Assembly (NCBI GenBank): GCA_046328115.1
Contig: JAXLXE010000003.1
Coordinates: 806,001 to 870,000, forward strand
Source: JAXLXE01 sp046328115
GTDB lineage: Bacteria; Chloroflexota; UBA6077; JACCZL01
Length of the DNA stretch: 64,000 nt
Direction of reading: 5' to 3'
Every line of letters starts with the position of its first letter. The first letter of the stretch is position 1. The notes beneath the pieces are model-generated. The model was given only the letters and a program-made list of their open reading frames with translations, was not told the origin of the DNA and searched no databases. This document shows positions 35,864 to 44,036 of the stretch, in pieces. A program made the position numbers and the translations under genes.

Positions 35864-36616
35864 ATGGCGAGCTCTGACGTGCGTGTGGTGAAGGCCCGGG
35901 TGGTGTTCAAGGGCCCGGGTGTCCAGGTGAATGGGCTGGAGGCGGTGCCGGAGGGGCTCTGGCTGTCCGACCAGCGGAACGACCGCACCTATCTGGTGGA
36001 CTACAGCGGCAAGGAGCTGACCAGCTTCACCAGTCCGGCCCGCAACGCCAGCGGCACCAGCTACGGCGGCGGCTGGGTGTGGGTGGCCTCCAACATCAGA
36101 CCGTCCATGGTCTACCGCCACAACCCCTGGAACGGCCAGTGCACGGCGGCGATCATCCTGCCAAACGCCAACGAAGGCGGCGTGCATGGCCTCCAGTGGC
36201 GGCCCTACGGACCCGGCGAGACGCCGCCGCCTCCCCCGCCCGCGAAGCCCGAGCTGCACGCCACCGCCCCGGGGGGAAAGCCGAACGCCGGCCCCGGCGT
36301 CTCCGGCACGCTCTGGGTGACCCGCCCGGGCCAGAAGATCATCGACCACATCGACGCCGAGACCGGCGAGCTCCTGGGCCAGATTCCCTTCCCGCTGCCG
36401 CGCTCGCATGGCGCCTTCTGGGACGAGGCAGACGGCACCCTGAGCGTCTGTGAGACCAACGGCGGCCACGTGTTCCGGCTGGACCCGTCCGACGGCAAGG
36501 TGCTGGACGAGTTCCGCATCGAGGGTCCCGAGGTCCACGGTCTGACCCGAAGCGCGGACGGGCGCATCTGGGTGGGCGACGCGTCCACGAACGAAGTGCT
36601 GGTCGTAGAGCCCTAG
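35864..36616 (+). CDS. Beta-propeller protein (SMP-30/YncE-like)
   Basis: 250 aa, ATG 35864 with GAGGG about 9 nt upstream. Repeating four-stranded blades: LEAVPEGLWLSDQRNDRTYL, GGGWVWVASNIRPSMVYRHN, TLWVTRPGQKIIDHIDAETG, LSVCETNGGHVFRLDPSDG, HGLTRSADGRIWVGDASTN. A Pro-rich loop GETPPPPPPAKPEL (near residue 122) interrupts the propeller. Likely a soluble lactonase-like or binding protein; the metal-binding Glu/Asn/Asp set of SMP-30 is only partly evident. It is cytoplasmic as predicted and convergent with the second importer operon. Confidence 0.75.
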   Translation: MASSDVRVVKARVVFKGPGVQVNGLEAVPEGLWLSDQRNDRTYLVDYSGKELTSFTSPARNASGTSYGGGWVWVASNIRPSMVYRHNPWNGQCTAAIILPNANEGGVHGLQWRPYGPGETPPPPPPAKPELHATAPGGKPNAGPGVSGTLWVTRPGQKIIDHIDAETGELLGQIPFPLPRSHGAFWDEADGTLSVCETNGGHVFRLDPSDGKVLDEFRIEGPEVHGLTRSADGRIWVGDASTNEVLVVEP

Positions 36617-36638
36617 TTCCGGCGTCTGCGCGAGGCTG

Positions 36639-37529
36639 TCAGGAGACCCGCATCCGCGGGTCCAGCACTTCGCGGAGGCCGTCGCCGACCAGGTTGAACG
36701 CCAGCACGGCCAGCATGATGGCCGCGCCCGGAAATACGCTGATCCAGGGGGCCGTACCCAGAAAGGTACGGCCCTCATTGATCATGGTGCCCCAGCTTGG
36801 GGTGGGCGGCTGGGTGCCAAGCCCCAGGTAGCTCAGGGACGACTCAACGATGATCGCCTGGGATATCCCAACCGTGGCCTGGACGATCAGGGGTGATAGC
36901 ACGTTTGGCAGCACGTGGCCGCGGACGATCCGCAGCGAGGGTGCGCCGATCACGCGTGCCGCCTCCACGTACTCGCGGCCGCGCTCGGCCAGCGTGGCGC
37001 CGCGGACCACCCTGCCGAAGGCCGGCCAGTAGGTGGCCGCAATCGCCAGCAGCGCGTTCTGCGTGCCCAGCCCCAGCGCCACGGAGATGGCGATCGCCAG
37101 GATGAGCGAGGGGAACGTGAAAAACACGTCCATCACCCGGCCCAGCAGGTTGTCCACCACCCCGCCGCGGTAGCCCGCCGTCAGGCCCACGATGGTGCCG
37201 ACCAGGGCGGCGATGGCGATGGCGCCAACGCCAATGCTCAGGCTGGCGCGCGCGCCATACATCGCCCTGCTCAGCACGTCCCGGCCGAACCGGTCCGTGC
37301 CAAACGGCGCGCTGAGCGACGGCCCCTGTAGCGCGCGGCCGGCGTTCATCTCCACCGGATTCGCGGGGGCGACGAGTGGCGCCAGGAGGGCGATCGCGGC
37401 CTGCGCCACCGCCAGCACCAGCCCCACCAGCACCAGCTTGTTCCTCACCAGCGGCCGCGCCCACCGTCTGCGCCCCAGCACCCGCTGGCTGGGCGGGGGT
37501 GCGGTGGCCGGCCTGGCCACCATGCTCAC
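36639..37529 (-). CDS. Dipeptide-type ABC permease, DppC-like (second system)
   Basis: 296 aa. N-terminal helix LVLVGLVLAVAQAAIALLAPL, then the OppC-type APFGTDRFGRDVLSRAMYGA, six helices and the coupling segment EYVEAARVIGAPSLRIVRGHVL. The end LAFNLVGDGLREVLDPRMRV is standard for DppC. The GTG start at 37529 overlaps the DppB stop by 4 bp (GTGA), giving translational coupling; an ATG at 37523 is possible. It closes a binding-protein/DppB/DppC operon; no ATPase genes follow. Confidence 0.93.
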   Translation of the reverse strand: MSMVARPATAPPPSQRVLGRRRWARPLVRNKLVLVGLVLAVAQAAIALLAPLVAPANPVEMNAGRALQGPSLSAPFGTDRFGRDVLSRAMYGARASLSIGVGAIAIAALVGTIVGLTAGYRGGVVDNLLGRVMDVFFTFPSLILAIAISVALGLGTQNALLAIAATYWPAFGRVVRGATLAERGREYVEAARVIGAPSLRIVRGHVLPNVLSPLIVQATVGISQAIIVESSLSYLGLGTQPPTPSWGTMINEGRTFLGTAPWISVFPGAAIMLAVLAFNLVGDGLREVLDPRMRVS

Positions 37530-38488
37530 TGGCCGCCGCCGGACTGCGCCACCCGGATGCGCGGATCGATGTAGCCATAGAGCAAATCCACCACCAGGTT
37601 GGTGGCCATGAACATCAGCGCCGTGAAGATCACGGCACCCTGGACAATGGGGTAGTCCCGCATGCCGATGGCGTTGAGGATCAGCAGCCCCAGGCCGGGG
37701 ATCCCAAAGACGGACTCCACCACCACGGAGCCGCCCAGCAGCGAGCCGAACTGGAGCCCCAGGATCGTGACCACGGGGATGAGCGCGTTGCGGATGGCGT
37801 GTCCAGCCACCACGGCGCGCTCGCCCAGGCCCTTGGCGTGGGCGGTGCGCACGTAGTCCTGCCGCAGCACGTCCAGCAGACAGGAGCGCGTCATGCGCAT
37901 GACGCTGGCGGAGGCGGCGGTCCCCAGGCAGATGGCTGGCAGCAGCATCAGCGCCAGGTTCTGGCCCAGGTTCTCCAGCGGGCTCACGTAGCCCAGGGGC
38001 GCCCAGCTAAACCAGACGGAGAGCACCAGGATCAGCATGGTGGCCTGCCAGAACACGGGCAGGGAAAGGCTGAACAGGCTGGCGATGCGGACGACGTGGT
38101 CGATGGGGGTGTTCTCGCGAACGGCCGAGATGACGCCCGCGGCCACTCCGACGACCAGCGAGACCAGCGCGGCCATGGACGCGAGCTGGAGCGTGACCGG
38201 CAGCGCGCCAAGGATCATCTGGATGGCCGGGAATCGCGCCCGCCAGCTCACACCCAGATCCCCACGGATCACGCTGGTGAGATAGTTGAAGTACTGCACG
38301 TAGAGCGGCTGGTCCAGACCGAAGAAGGCGCGCAACGACCGCTGCACCTCTTCGCTGGCGTCGCCCTGAGACAGGATCTGGTCCACGATGTCGCCTGGGA
38401 CCAGGCGCATCACCAGAAACACCAGCGTGATCACGCCGAGCAGCGTGGGGATCGTGGAGACAAGGCGCGAGGCGATGTAGCGTCGCAT
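37526..38488 (-). CDS. Dipeptide-type ABC permease, DppB-like (second system)
   Basis: 320 aa starting MRRYIASRLVSTIPTLLGV, typical DppB. Blocks VFLVMRLVPGDIVDQI, LGVSWRARFPAI, and the coupling segment DYVRTAHAKGLGERAVVAGH; six transmembrane helices predicted. It lies 60 bp from the binding-protein stop, and that gap holds a 30-bp perfect hairpin that probably lowers permease expression relative to the binding protein. It forms the channel with the DppC-like partner. Confidence 0.93.
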   Translation of the reverse strand: MRRYIASRLVSTIPTLLGVITLVFLVMRLVPGDIVDQILSQGDASEEVQRSLRAFFGLDQPLYVQYFNYLTSVIRGDLGVSWRARFPAIQMILGALPVTLQLASMAALVSLVVGVAAGVISAVRENTPIDHVVRIASLFSLSLPVFWQATMLILVLSVWFSWAPLGYVSPLENLGQNLALMLLPAICLGTAASASVMRMTRSCLLDVLRQDYVRTAHAKGLGERAVVAGHAIRNALIPVVTILGLQFGSLLGGSVVVESVFGIPGLGLLILNAIGMRDYPIVQGAVIFTALMFMATNLVVDLLYGYIDPRIRVAQSGGGQ

Positions 38489-38511
38489 GAAGAAGTGGAG
38501 AAAGGGCCGGC

Positions 38512-38541
38512 GCGGGGGTGCCGCCCGGGCGGCACCCCCGC
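38512..38541 (-). terminator. 30-bp perfect hairpin between binding-protein and permease genes
   Basis: GCGGGGGTGCCGCCC / GGGCGGCACCCCCGC pairs at all 15 positions, loop forming from the centre bases. It begins 8 nt after the binding-protein stop and ends 23 nt before DppB. Position inside the operon suggests partial termination or mRNA 3'-end stabilisation, giving excess binding protein, as known for malE-malF type operons. Confidence 0.7.
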
Positions 38542-38548
38542 ACGCGGT

Positions 38549-40303
38549 CTACTCGATCCAGGTCTCTTCGAGGCCCTGGAGCATCATCGGCGGGATGATG
38601 TCCCGTGTGAACACCACGTTCTTGCGCGCGGCATCGTAGAAGTCCAGATGGAACATCCAGATGTTGGAGTGGCGCTCCAGCATGATCCGCTGGACCTTGT
38701 CGTAGTTCTCCTTCCGCTTCTTTGGATCCCAGGTGTAGCGGGCGTCGTCCAGCAGTTTGTCCACCTCTGGATCCTGCAGGCCCGGGTAGTCCTGGCCCTT
38801 GCTGTGGAGGAAGCGGTGGGAGGCATCCGGGTCGATGGCTGAGCCGCCCCAGGTGTTGGGGTAGATCGGCGCCTCGCGGGCCAGGAAGCCCTTGGTGAGC
38901 ACGCCGGGCTCCATCATCACCACATTTGCCTCGATCCCCACCTCCTTTGCGTTGGAGGAGAGGATCTGTGCCGTGTCCACCCGCCAGCGGGTGGCCGCGT
39001 CCGCCCAGATGTCCACCTTGATCCCGTTGGGGTACTTGCCGCTGGCCTTGGCATCCGCGACAGCCTTCTTGGCGCGCTCCAGATCTCGCTTCCAGGAGGC
39101 CTTGACCTCGGCGTCCGGCAGCGCCCATTCAGTGACGGTGGGGCTGATCGGTCCGGTGGCGATGCCGAGACCGGCGCTGGCGATCTTGACCGCGGCATCG
39201 CGGTCGAACGCCCAGTAGAGCGCCTCGCGCACCTTGGGATCGGCCAGGGCGCCGATCCGAGCATTCACGTACATGGCCACCACGCCATCCTGGACCCGCG
39301 GGATCTTGTAGACCTTCACGTTGGGGTCGCCCTCGAGAGCTTTCACGTTGGTGAAGTCCAGGATCTGGAAGTGATGGATCGCTCCTGAGCGGATGCCCGC
39401 CACGATGCCGGCCTCATCAGGGATGATCTTGAAGGTGATTCCGTCCAGGTACGGCTTGCCAGGCTTGTAGTAGTGCGGGTTCTTCTTCAGCACGATCTCG
39501 CTGCCGGGCGTCCACTTGTCGAACATGAAGGGGCCGGTGCCCATGCCGGTCCGCGCCAAGTCGCCGTTCTGCTCCACCGCTTCCTTGGCGACGATCTCGC
39601 CGCCCTTGAACTGGGCGAGCATGCGGAAGATGCCGGGGAACGGCTTGCCGAAGCTCATCTTGACGGTGTGGTCGTCCACGACCTCGGTGGACTGGATGGC
39701 GGCGTAGTCGCGTGCGAAGACCGACTTCTGGTCCTGGAGCCGCTCCATGCTGTACTTGACGTCCGCGGCTACCAGCGGGCGGCCGTTGTGGAACTTCACG
39801 TCCTTGCGGAGCTTGAAGACCAGGACCGCGCCGTCGTTCTGGACGTCCCACGACTCGGCCAGGCCGGGCGCCACCTTGTTGTCCTTGTCGTAGTTGACCA
39901 GGCGGTCGTACATCAGCGAGGTCCACGTGGCCGGGAATCCCAGGTGGGGGTCCAGGGTGGGTGGCTCGGCCGTGACCGCGCTGACGAGCATGCCGCCGGT
40001 TTTTGGCTGGCGCGCGGCGCCGGCCGCGGGAGCCGGTTTCGCGGCCTCGGCCGGCTTGGCGGCCGCTGGAGCCGACTGCTGCGGCGCGCCCGCTGCCGGT
40101 GGCGGCGCGGCCTGGCCGCTGCTGCTCGAAGCGGGTGGAGCGGGCGTGGTTGGCTGAGACGGCGCACAGGCCTGCGCCAACGTCAGAGCGATGCCGGCCC
40201 CGGCGAACCCAAGGGCTCGTGATAGAAACGCGCGTCTGGTGTGCGCGCGCGTACCAGGTGGAGCCGCGTCCGGCCGCGTGACCTCACTGCCCATACTGTC
40301 CAT
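38549..40303 (-). CDS. ABC transporter substrate-binding lipoprotein (SBP_bac_5), Tat-type signal
   Basis: 584 aa. ATG 40303 with GGGAGGG 7-8 nt upstream. The signal TRRAFLSRALGFAGAGIALT carries a twin-arginine RR-x-F-L motif (Arg23-Arg24) and the lipobox LAQAC with Cys46, followed by a Pro/Ala/Ser linker. Family-5 domain: KTGGMLVSAVTAEPPTLDPH, VAPGLAESWDVQNDGA, DVKFHNGRPLVAADVKYSME and TGPFMFDKWTPGSEI. Tat export implies folding before secretion. It provides ligand to the permeases that follow. A 22-bp perfect palindrome lies 54 bp upstream of the start. Confidence 0.93.
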   Translation of the reverse strand: MDSMGSEVTRPDAAPPGTRAHTRRAFLSRALGFAGAGIALTLAQACAPSQPTTPAPPASSSSGQAAPPPAAGAPQQSAPAAAKPAEAAKPAPAAGAARQPKTGGMLVSAVTAEPPTLDPHLGFPATWTSLMYDRLVNYDKDNKVAPGLAESWDVQNDGAVLVFKLRKDVKFHNGRPLVAADVKYSMERLQDQKSVFARDYAAIQSTEVVDDHTVKMSFGKPFPGIFRMLAQFKGGEIVAKEAVEQNGDLARTGMGTGPFMFDKWTPGSEIVLKKNPHYYKPGKPYLDGITFKIIPDEAGIVAGIRSGAIHHFQILDFTNVKALEGDPNVKVYKIPRVQDGVVAMYVNARIGALADPKVREALYWAFDRDAAVKIASAGLGIATGPISPTVTEWALPDAEVKASWKRDLERAKKAVADAKASGKYPNGIKVDIWADAATRWRVDTAQILSSNAKEVGIEANVVMMEPGVLTKGFLAREAPIYPNTWGGSAIDPDASHRFLHSKGQDYPGLQDPEVDKLLDDARYTWDPKKRKENYDKVQRIMLERHSNIWMFHLDFYDAARKNVVFTRDIIPPMMLQGLEETWIE

Positions 40304-40356
40304 CTTCGATCCCTCCCACTCGCGGTCGCGAAGTAGTTGTGCTGGCCGGCGCGCTT

Positions 40357-40378
40357 GAGGTCAGCGATCGCTGACCTC
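40357..40378. promoter_or_regulatory. 22-bp perfect palindrome upstream of second importer
   Basis: GAGGTCAGCGA / TCGCTGACCTC is symmetric at all 11 pairs without a spacer. It lies 54 bp upstream of the binding-protein start in the 613-bp divergent region between the importer and the glycan operon. The size and AT-containing centre fit a GntR/FadR- or LacI-type operator. From about 40380 to 40690 I see no gene or other structure. Confidence 0.55.
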
Positions 40379-40694
40379 GCCCGGTCATCTCGTCAGCGTC
40401 TAGCCTGAAAACCGCCTCTCCTCTCGGGACATCGTCGACTCGCGTCGTGCTAGTGTGGCTGGGCACCAGGGCCATCCTATGCTCACAGGGCTGCCGCGGG
40501 CAAGTCGGGGCGAAAACCGGCAGCGAGTGTCCCCACACTGGCGGCTCCGAGCGTTCTGTAATCGTCAGCCTCGCACTTCCAGCGACGGGGGAATCTATGC
40601 GGGGCGCAAGACGGTGCGGCACCACCGTGGGCCGGGACGCCCCAGCGCGCCGCGATTGATTGAAAGTGCGCGCAAAAGGCCGCGAAACAGGCGG

Positions 40695-40739
40695 TTGACA
40701 GGCATATTTGTTGCGGAGTACGATCTTTAGGTCGCAACA
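40695..40739 (+). promoter_or_regulatory. Sigma-70-type promoter with flanking dyad
   Basis: TTGACA (40695-40700, consensus -35), 18-bp spacer, TACGAT (40719-40724, 4 of 6 of the -10). TGTTGCG (40709-40715) and CGCAACA (40733-40739) form a perfect 7-bp inverted repeat that brackets the -10. A regulator bound there would cover the start site. The first downstream gene is the glycosyltransferase at 40917, so this is the best candidate promoter for the 20-kb glycan operon. Confidence 0.55.
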
Positions 40740-40916
40740 TTCCGCGCGATTGTCACCCTCCGAAAACCCTTTATTTCTGTCGTCGGAATGCGTAAGATAC
40801 GCATCCGAAATCTCAGGTTTGCGTTGCGGGTGGAGCAGGGCGGCTATCACACGGGTGACAGACCTCGGGGCGAAGTAGCGGTCTGCGGCGGGGGGTGCAG
40901 GGAATGCGAGAGGTAC

Positions 40917-41789
40917 ATGCTGGCCACCGAATCATCGACGGGAGCAGTTGCCGAGAGCGGGCCTGACCTGGCCGCTCGGCCGCGGCGGCTGAGCGGGCTC
41001 CGTGTTGTGGAGGCACCCCATCTCTGCCCGATGGGATCGGCGCGGGTGAGTGTGGTGATCCCCACGCTGAATGAGGCGGGCAATCTGCCCCACGTGCTCG
41101 AGCGGATTCCCCGCTGGGTGCACGAAGTGCTCATCGTGGACGGACTCTCCACGGATGGAACGCCCCAGGTCGCGGACGAGATCTGGCAGCGCCTGAACGG
41201 TGGCGTCGGCGCTCCCGCGCTACGCGTGGTTACCCAGACCGTGCCGGGCAAGGGCGCGGCGCTCCGGTCCGGCTTTGCTGCGGCTGAGGGCGATATCGTG
41301 GTGATGCTGGACGCGGACGGCTCCACGGATCCCGCGGAGATCCCACGCTACGTCGGCGCGCTGCTGGGTGGCGCGGACTTTGCCAAGGGCTCTCGTTTTC
41401 TGATGGGCGGTGGCACGTCTGATATGCCGATCTACCGGCAGCTCGGGAACTTCGGCTTCGTCCTCCTGGTTCGAGCCCTTTTCGGAGGGCGTTACACGGA
41501 TCTCTGCTACGGTTACAACGCGGCCTGGCGCCGCTGTATGCAGCAGCTCGACCTGGACTGCGATGGCTTCGAGGTTGAGACCGTCATGAACCTGCGGGCG
41601 GTGGCGCGCGGCCTGAAGATCGTGGAAGTGCCCAGCTATGAATCACCACGTGTGCACGGTGTTGGTCACCTGCGGACGTTCCCGGACGGTTGGCGCGTGC
41701 TGAAGTCCGTCTTTAGGGAGTGGTTCCGCGCTCGTGTGACTTCTCCCGCGTCGACCGAGGTGATGCTGGTCGGATCGCCCAACCCGTAG
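40917..41789 (+). CDS. Glycosyltransferase family 2, dolichyl-phosphate-mannose-synthase-like
   Basis: 290 aa from ATG 40917 with GAGAGG just upstream; a frame from 40788 adds a Cys/Arg-rich N-terminus without homology. GT2 motifs: RVSVVIPTLNEAGNLPHVL (nucleotide-binding start), VDGLSTDGTPQVADE, VPGKGAALRSGFAAAEGD, and the D-x-D type metal site VMLDADGSTDP. FGGRYTDLCYGYNAAWRR and DGFEVETVMNLRAVARGLK are typical of DPM1/GtrB-like enzymes. It lacks C-terminal transmembrane helices, so it is soluble or peripheral. It probably makes a polyprenyl-phosphate sugar or adds a branch. First gene of the operon. Confidence 0.9.
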   Translation: MLATESSTGAVAESGPDLAARPRRLSGLRVVEAPHLCPMGSARVSVVIPTLNEAGNLPHVLERIPRWVHEVLIVDGLSTDGTPQVADEIWQRLNGGVGAPALRVVTQTVPGKGAALRSGFAAAEGDIVVMLDADGSTDPAEIPRYVGALLGGADFAKGSRFLMGGGTSDMPIYRQLGNFGFVLLVRALFGGRYTDLCYGYNAAWRRCMQQLDLDCDGFEVETVMNLRAVARGLKIVEVPSYESPRVHGVGHLRTFPDGWRVLKSVFREWFRARVTSPASTEVMLVGSPNP

Positions 41790-41874
41790 TTCAACCCACG
41801 GAAGCGCGCCGCGGCCGGCTGGCCGTGGGCGGATTGGCCGGAGTGTGGCCAAGGCGAGGCCCATCGGAGAGAGG

Positions 41875-42894
41875 ATGGCCGTCCAGGGCAGCCGATCGAT
41901 TCCCGCGGCGGGGAGCGATGACTCGCGCGTCGCCGTGCCCGCGGTCTCAGTGATCATCTGCGCGTACACTGACGAGCGCTGGGACGCGATCCTCGCGGCC
42001 GTCGAATCGGTGCGCCGCCAGACGCGGCCTGCCCACTCCATTCTGCTGGTTGTGGACCACAATCCGGGGCTGTTCGAGCGGCTCCGCGCCGCGCTACCAG
42101 ATGTCCACGTTGTCCAAAACGCTCAGCAGCGCGGCCTCTCGGGCGCGCGGAATACGGGCATTGGCGCCGCGACGGGTGACGTGATCGCCTTCCTGGATGA
42201 TGACGCTGCCGCGGATGAGGACTGGCTGGAGCGGCTGGGCGCGGGCTACGCGGATCCACGGGTGATAGGCGTGGGCGGCGCGCCGCTGCCGCGCTGGCTG
42301 GCTGGTCGGCCGCGGTGGTTCCCGGACGAGTTCGGCTGGGTGGTGGGCTGTGCGTATCGCGGGCTGCCCGACCGCGCGGCGCCCGTGCGCAACTTCATCG
42401 GCGCGAATATGTCGTTCCGGCGCGAGGTCTTTGAGGTGATCGGAGGGTTTGCCAGCGGAGTTGGGCGCGTTGGAGCCAACACGGTCTCCTGCGAGGACAC
42501 CGAGCTGTGCATCCGGGTGGCCCAGACCTGGCCGGACCGCGTGCTGCTGTACGAGCCCGCCGCGATGGTCCGCCACCTGGTGCCGGCTTCGCGCGGCACC
42601 TGGCGCTACTTCGCGCGCCGCTGCTTCGGCGAAGGCAAGGACAAGGCCACCGTGGCGGCGATGGTGGGCGCCCGTGACGGCCTGGCGTCAGAGTGGCGCC
42701 ACACGCTGGTGACGTTGCCGCGCGGAGCTGCGCGCGGCGTGCTCGACGCGCTGGGCGGTGATGTGTCGGGCCTCGGCAGGATGGGCGCGATCTGCGGGGG
42801 ACTGGGGCTGGCTACCGCAGGCTACGTACTGGCGCGTGCGCGGCGGGTGCTGAACCCACCAGTTGACGGTGGTGCACCTCCGGAGTCGGTTTGA
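41875..42894 (+). CDS. Glycosyltransferase family 2
   Basis: 339 aa; ATG 41875 with GGAG (41866-41869) 5 nt upstream, preferred over a GTG at 41845. AVSVIICAYTDERWDAILA opens the GT-A fold; NAQQRGLSGARNTGIGAATGD and IAFLDDDAAADEDWLER give the acidic DDD metal site; NFIGANMSFRREVFEVIGGF and SCEDTELCIRVAQTWP provide the catalytic ED motif. C-terminal helices (GLGLATAGYVLARARR) may touch the membrane. Overlaps the next gene by one base (TGATG). Confidence 0.92.
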   Translation: MAVQGSRSIPAAGSDDSRVAVPAVSVIICAYTDERWDAILAAVESVRRQTRPAHSILLVVDHNPGLFERLRAALPDVHVVQNAQQRGLSGARNTGIGAATGDVIAFLDDDAAADEDWLERLGAGYADPRVIGVGGAPLPRWLAGRPRWFPDEFGWVVGCAYRGLPDRAAPVRNFIGANMSFRREVFEVIGGFASGVGRVGANTVSCEDTELCIRVAQTWPDRVLLYEPAAMVRHLVPASRGTWRYFARRCFGEGKDKATVAAMVGARDGLASEWRHTLVTLPRGAARGVLDALGGDVSGLGRMGAICGGLGLATAGYVLARARRVLNPPVDGGAPPESV

Positions 42895-44036
42895 TGGCCG
42901 CGCAGGCAGTTGGACCCGCGCGACCCCGCGTGCTCCAGGTCACGGCCCGCTACCTGCCGTTCATGGGCGGCGTAGAGACGCACGTGCACGAAATCTCCCA
43001 CCGCCTGCGGTCGCGCGGGTTTGATGTGACGATATTGACCACGGACCCCGGAGGCCGCTTGCCCGCACGGGAGATGGTTCGCGGGGTTCCGGTCCGCCGG
43101 ATGCGGGCGTGGCCGGCCCAGCGCGACTACTATCTGGCGCCTGGCATTGTCCAGACCGTTGCTCGGGGCGGCTGGGACCTGGTCCACTGCCAGGGGGTGC
43201 ACACGCTGGTTGCGCCATTGGCCATGCTGGCCGCGCGCCTTTCGAGGGTTCCATACGTGTTGACGTTTCACTCCGGAGGGCATCCATCTCGCCTGCGGAA
43301 CGCCGTCCGCGGAGCGCAGTGGCTGGCGCTGCGACCGCTTCTACGAAGTGCTGCACAGCTCATCGCCGTCTCGGATTTTGAGCGTGACCTCTTCAGTCGT
43401 GCGGTCGGTGGGGCTGCCCAGATCCGCGTGATCCGAAACGGGTGTGAGCCGTTGGCCACCCCGAGGCTGGCGATGCCGGAAGCTGGCGGCGCGCGGGTCG
43501 TCTCGGTGGGGCGGCTGGAGCGATACAAAGGACATCACCGGGTGATCGAAGCGCTTCCCCACCTGCTTCAGCGTCGACCGGACGCGACGCTCTTGATCCT
43601 GGGGGCTGGACCGTACGAGGCTGCTCTGCGAGCGCTCGCGCGCGAGCTGGGGATTGAATCGCGGGTGGAGATCCGCGCTATCCCGCCGGAGCATCGCGCT
43701 GAGATGGCGGCCGAGCTAGGACGGGCGGCCGTGGTGGCGTTGCTGAGCGACTACGAGGCGCACCCCATTGCTGTGATGGAAGCTCTGGCGCTGGGCCTAC
43801 CGGTGCTGGTGGCCGATACCTCGGGGCTAAGCGAGCTTGCCACCTCTGGTCAGGCGCGGGCGGTGCCGCTGGAGTGCCCCCCGTCCACGGTGGCCGACGC
43901 GTTGCTCGATCAGATCGAGCGGCCGTTGGTGCCCAGCCTAGCCGCGCTGCCCACGTGGGACGACTGCGTTGATCAGCTCGCGGCCGTGTATCGAAGTGTG
44001 CTGGGCGCGCGGTCGGAGCTGTTGTGCGCGTCCTGA
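42894..44036 (+). CDS. Glycosyltransferase, GT4 family
   Basis: 380 aa from ATG 42894. GT-B fold: RVLQVTARYLPFMGGVETHV, VTILTTDPGGRLPAREMVRG, HCQGVHTLVAPLAML and VLTFHSGGHPSRLRN in the first half. In the second, VVSVGRLERYKGHHRVIEAL, LLILGAGPYEAALRALAREL and VALLSDYEAHPIAVMEALALG with the E-x7-E glutamates. It adds a sugar to the lipid-linked repeat. The stop overlaps the next GT start by 13 bp. Confidence 0.94.
   Translation: MAAQAVGPARPRVLQVTARYLPFMGGVETHVHEISHRLRSRGFDVTILTTDPGGRLPAREMVRGVPVRRMRAWPAQRDYYLAPGIVQTVARGGWDLVHCQGVHTLVAPLAMLAARLSRVPYVLTFHSGGHPSRLRNAVRGAQWLALRPLLRSAAQLIAVSDFERDLFSRAVGGAAQIRVIRNGCEPLATPRLAMPEAGGARVVSVGRLERYKGHHRVIEALPHLLQRRPDATLLILGAGPYEAALRALARELGIESRVEIRAIPPEHRAEMAAELGRAAVVALLSDYEAHPIAVMEALALGLPVLVADTSGLSELATSGQARAVPLECPPSTVADALLDQIERPLVPSLAALPTWDDCVDQLAAVYRSVLGARSELLCAS

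Noticed and set aside
35441..36778. 445-aa minus-strand open frame over the hydratase and propeller genes
   Set aside because: Antisense shadow; both plus-strand genes have family motifs and ribosome-binding sites.
37376..38842. 488-aa plus-strand open frame antisense to the second permeases
   Set aside because: Asp/His/Gln-rich shadow crossing three genes with clear ABC-transporter motifs on the minus strand.
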